Part shown: positions 7,580-8,613 of the stretch, piece by piece
Layout of the letters: every line of letters starts with the position of its first letter
Position numbering within the stretch: position 1 is the first letter of the stretch
Source: Spirochaetales bacterium
GTDB lineage: Bacteria; Spirochaetota; Spirochaetia; ARS1246
Assembly (NCBI GenBank): GCA_002688185.1
Contig: NZCE01000022.1
Coordinates: 1-8,613 of the forward strand
Direction: 5' to 3'
Length of the DNA stretch: 8,613 nt
Made by a program: the position numbers and the translations under genes
Notes under the pieces: model-generated
The model's database searches: none
What the model was told of the DNA's origin: nothing
The model's input: the letters and a program-made list of their open reading frames with translations, nothing else

Positions 7580-8613
7580 TTACCGCATTGATGGCGAAGA
7601 GATTCTTTTCTACCTGTCGGGCAGCGAGAATTTGCCGTTTGAAAAGTGGGAACGCAACATAAAAGGGCCGGCACGAACCCAGCTCGATGCTATTTGTGAA
7701 TTAGTCGACAACGGAATCGGTATCCCACAAAACGGATCGGTTTTGGTGCACGGAGCCGATCTATATACACGCGATGAAGATGGCCTTCTTGACCAGTCGG
7801 AGACTGAAAGTTTGTTTGTTGTATACGGCCTTCCACCAATATACGACTGGGAAATAAGCCTTTCAGGCAAGAATAGACTCTTCGAGCGGACATTTCAGTT
7901 TGTTGTTTCCTACGCCAAAAGAATAACTTCACTAGGCCCTGACAACTTCATGGCTTTGCGCCGGAGATCGATTATATTGGTAGATTCTAATGAAAAGCCG
8001 CGATATTCCCTCTTTCCCGGACAATGCGAATTGATTCGTGTAATCGAGGAACACAACGCCAAAGATATAGGCGTAAAAAACTTCCGCGGCAATTTGTCCA
8101 CACTATCCGAGGTAAAAAAACTGGCATCGGCATGCAACGCCCATATTCACAAAGCAATAGGCGCCAACGATGTATTCAAACCGGAAAGCTTTGAGTTGGA
8201 AATCGACCCCGGCGAGGAAGAGGATGAAATCCTGCTAACCCCAAAGCTGTCGGGCGCGGAAGAAGATCTTAATAGCGAATTCGTCAAAGCCTTTAATCGG
8301 CGCAACGACGTGGATGATGTGATAACGGCTCAAATGGACCATTCGCGACGCGTACGCATTCCCATCCAGGAAGATCAACGCGAGCAACTTCGAATACTCA
8401 AAAAAAACCGGAAAATATCCGGAAAGGATTCTATTGATAAGTTTTTATCTAACCCTGAGCGTATATTCGATGCGGATATTATCGATTACTCAGTATTATA
8501 CAGTGACCGCGTTCTCGAGATTGGTATCTACAAGCCGCGGGTATATCCATTCGTCAGTCAGTATAAGTCGGAATGGATCCCGGGCTTCATTGTCGAGGAC
8601 AGGATCAACGGCA
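7572..8613 (+). CDS. N-terminal part of a probable SNF2-family helicase, ZorD-like (cut by window edge)
   Basis: The frame is open from the ATG at 7572 to the edge, giving 347 codons. No Walker A or other helicase motif is reached, so the call comes from the N-terminal region. It contains the segment RYSLFPGQCELIRVIEEHN, an acidic stretch DPGEEEDE (about 212-219), and the block PERIFDADIIDYSVLYSDRV then IGIYKPRVYPF and SEWIPGF (about 295-342). Comparable blocks precede the ATPase core in large bacterial defence SNF2/SWI2 helicases. In Zorya type I the gene after zorC encodes the SNF2-like helicase ZorD, which acts on DNA using ATP, so order and reading agree. The gene overlaps the zorC-like gene by eight bases and has a good ribosome binding site. 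Composition looks even across the piece. The alternative is an unknown large protein of another system; motifs beyond the edge would settle it. Confidence 0.65.
   Translation, partial: MINYRIDGEEILFYLSGSENLPFEKWERNIKGPARTQLDAICELVDNGIGIPQNGSVLVHGADLYTRDEDGLLDQSETESLFVVYGLPPIYDWEISLSGKNRLFERTFQFVVSYAKRITSLGPDNFMALRRRSIILVDSNEKPRYSLFPGQCELIRVIEEHNAKDIGVKNFRGNLSTLSEVKKLASACNAHIHKAIGANDVFKPESFELEIDPGEEEDEILLTPKLSGAEEDLNSEFVKAFNRRNDVDDVITAQMDHSRRVRIPIQEDQREQLRILKKNRKISGKDSIDKFLSNPERIFDADIIDYSVLYSDRVLEIGIYKPRVYPFVSQYKSEWIPGFIVEDRING

Noticed and set aside
59..8137. Many minus-strand and alternate-frame ORFs of 60-155 codons within the large plus-strand genes
   Set aside because: They lie opposite or inside well-supported genes, show no recognisable family pattern and have composition typical of shadow frames.
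1..8613. tRNA, rRNA, CRISPR array or intrinsic terminators
   Set aside because: No regular spaced repeats, no cloverleaf-like or rRNA-like segment and no GC-rich stem followed by a T-tract were found; the gaps between genes are at most about 110 bases.

Overview
The window is a piece of a bacterial defence island, most likely from a Gram-negative bacterium. This rests on an RmuC protein of ordinary length, a MotA/TolQ/ExbB-type inner-membrane motor protein and medium GC content by eye. The genus cannot be told from the sequence. All substantial genes read left to right in a tightly packed array. The exception is the left edge, where an insertion sequence points leftwards out of the window.

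Left edge (1 to about 96): the first 16 codons of an IS1595-family-like transposase on the minus strand, followed by a hairpin-forming end rich in G and C that looks like the IS terminal repeat. The element appears to have inserted into a large Eco57I-type adenine-N6 DNA methyltransferase gene. The surviving methyltransferase ORF (48-3044) takes its start codon and about 16 residues from IS DNA. It keeps the SAM-binding motif, the NPPF catalytic motif and an intact-looking C-terminus, but probably lacks an N-terminal region.

Middle (3045-4579): an rmuC gene with membrane anchor, coiled coil and an intact PD...DxK-like nuclease signature. Its 3' end overlaps a 27-codon TTG-started ORF with a good ribosome binding site. 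That ORF ends at an amber codon in the same frame as the next gene.

Right half (4580 to the end): three genes that together resemble a Zorya anti-phage system. They are a ZorA-like motor protein with a long helical tail, a protein with the FW...E...H pattern of EH-signature (ZorC) proteins, and the first 347 codons of a large protein that looks like the N-terminal part of a SNF2-family helicase (ZorD-like). The canonical order is zorA-zorB-zorC-zorD. Here zorA and the zorC-like gene are 12 bases apart, so zorB (MotB/OmpA-like peptidoglycan anchor) is absent from its normal place.

Reading: methyltransferase, RmuC and a Zorya-like module lie co-directionally in one probable transcription unit, with no terminator visible between them. 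If they work together, the membrane motor would sense infection, the EH protein and helicase would act on invading DNA, and RmuC and the methyltransferase would add nuclease and self-marking functions. That joint function is inference. The gene order and the missing zorB are seen directly, within the limits of the window.
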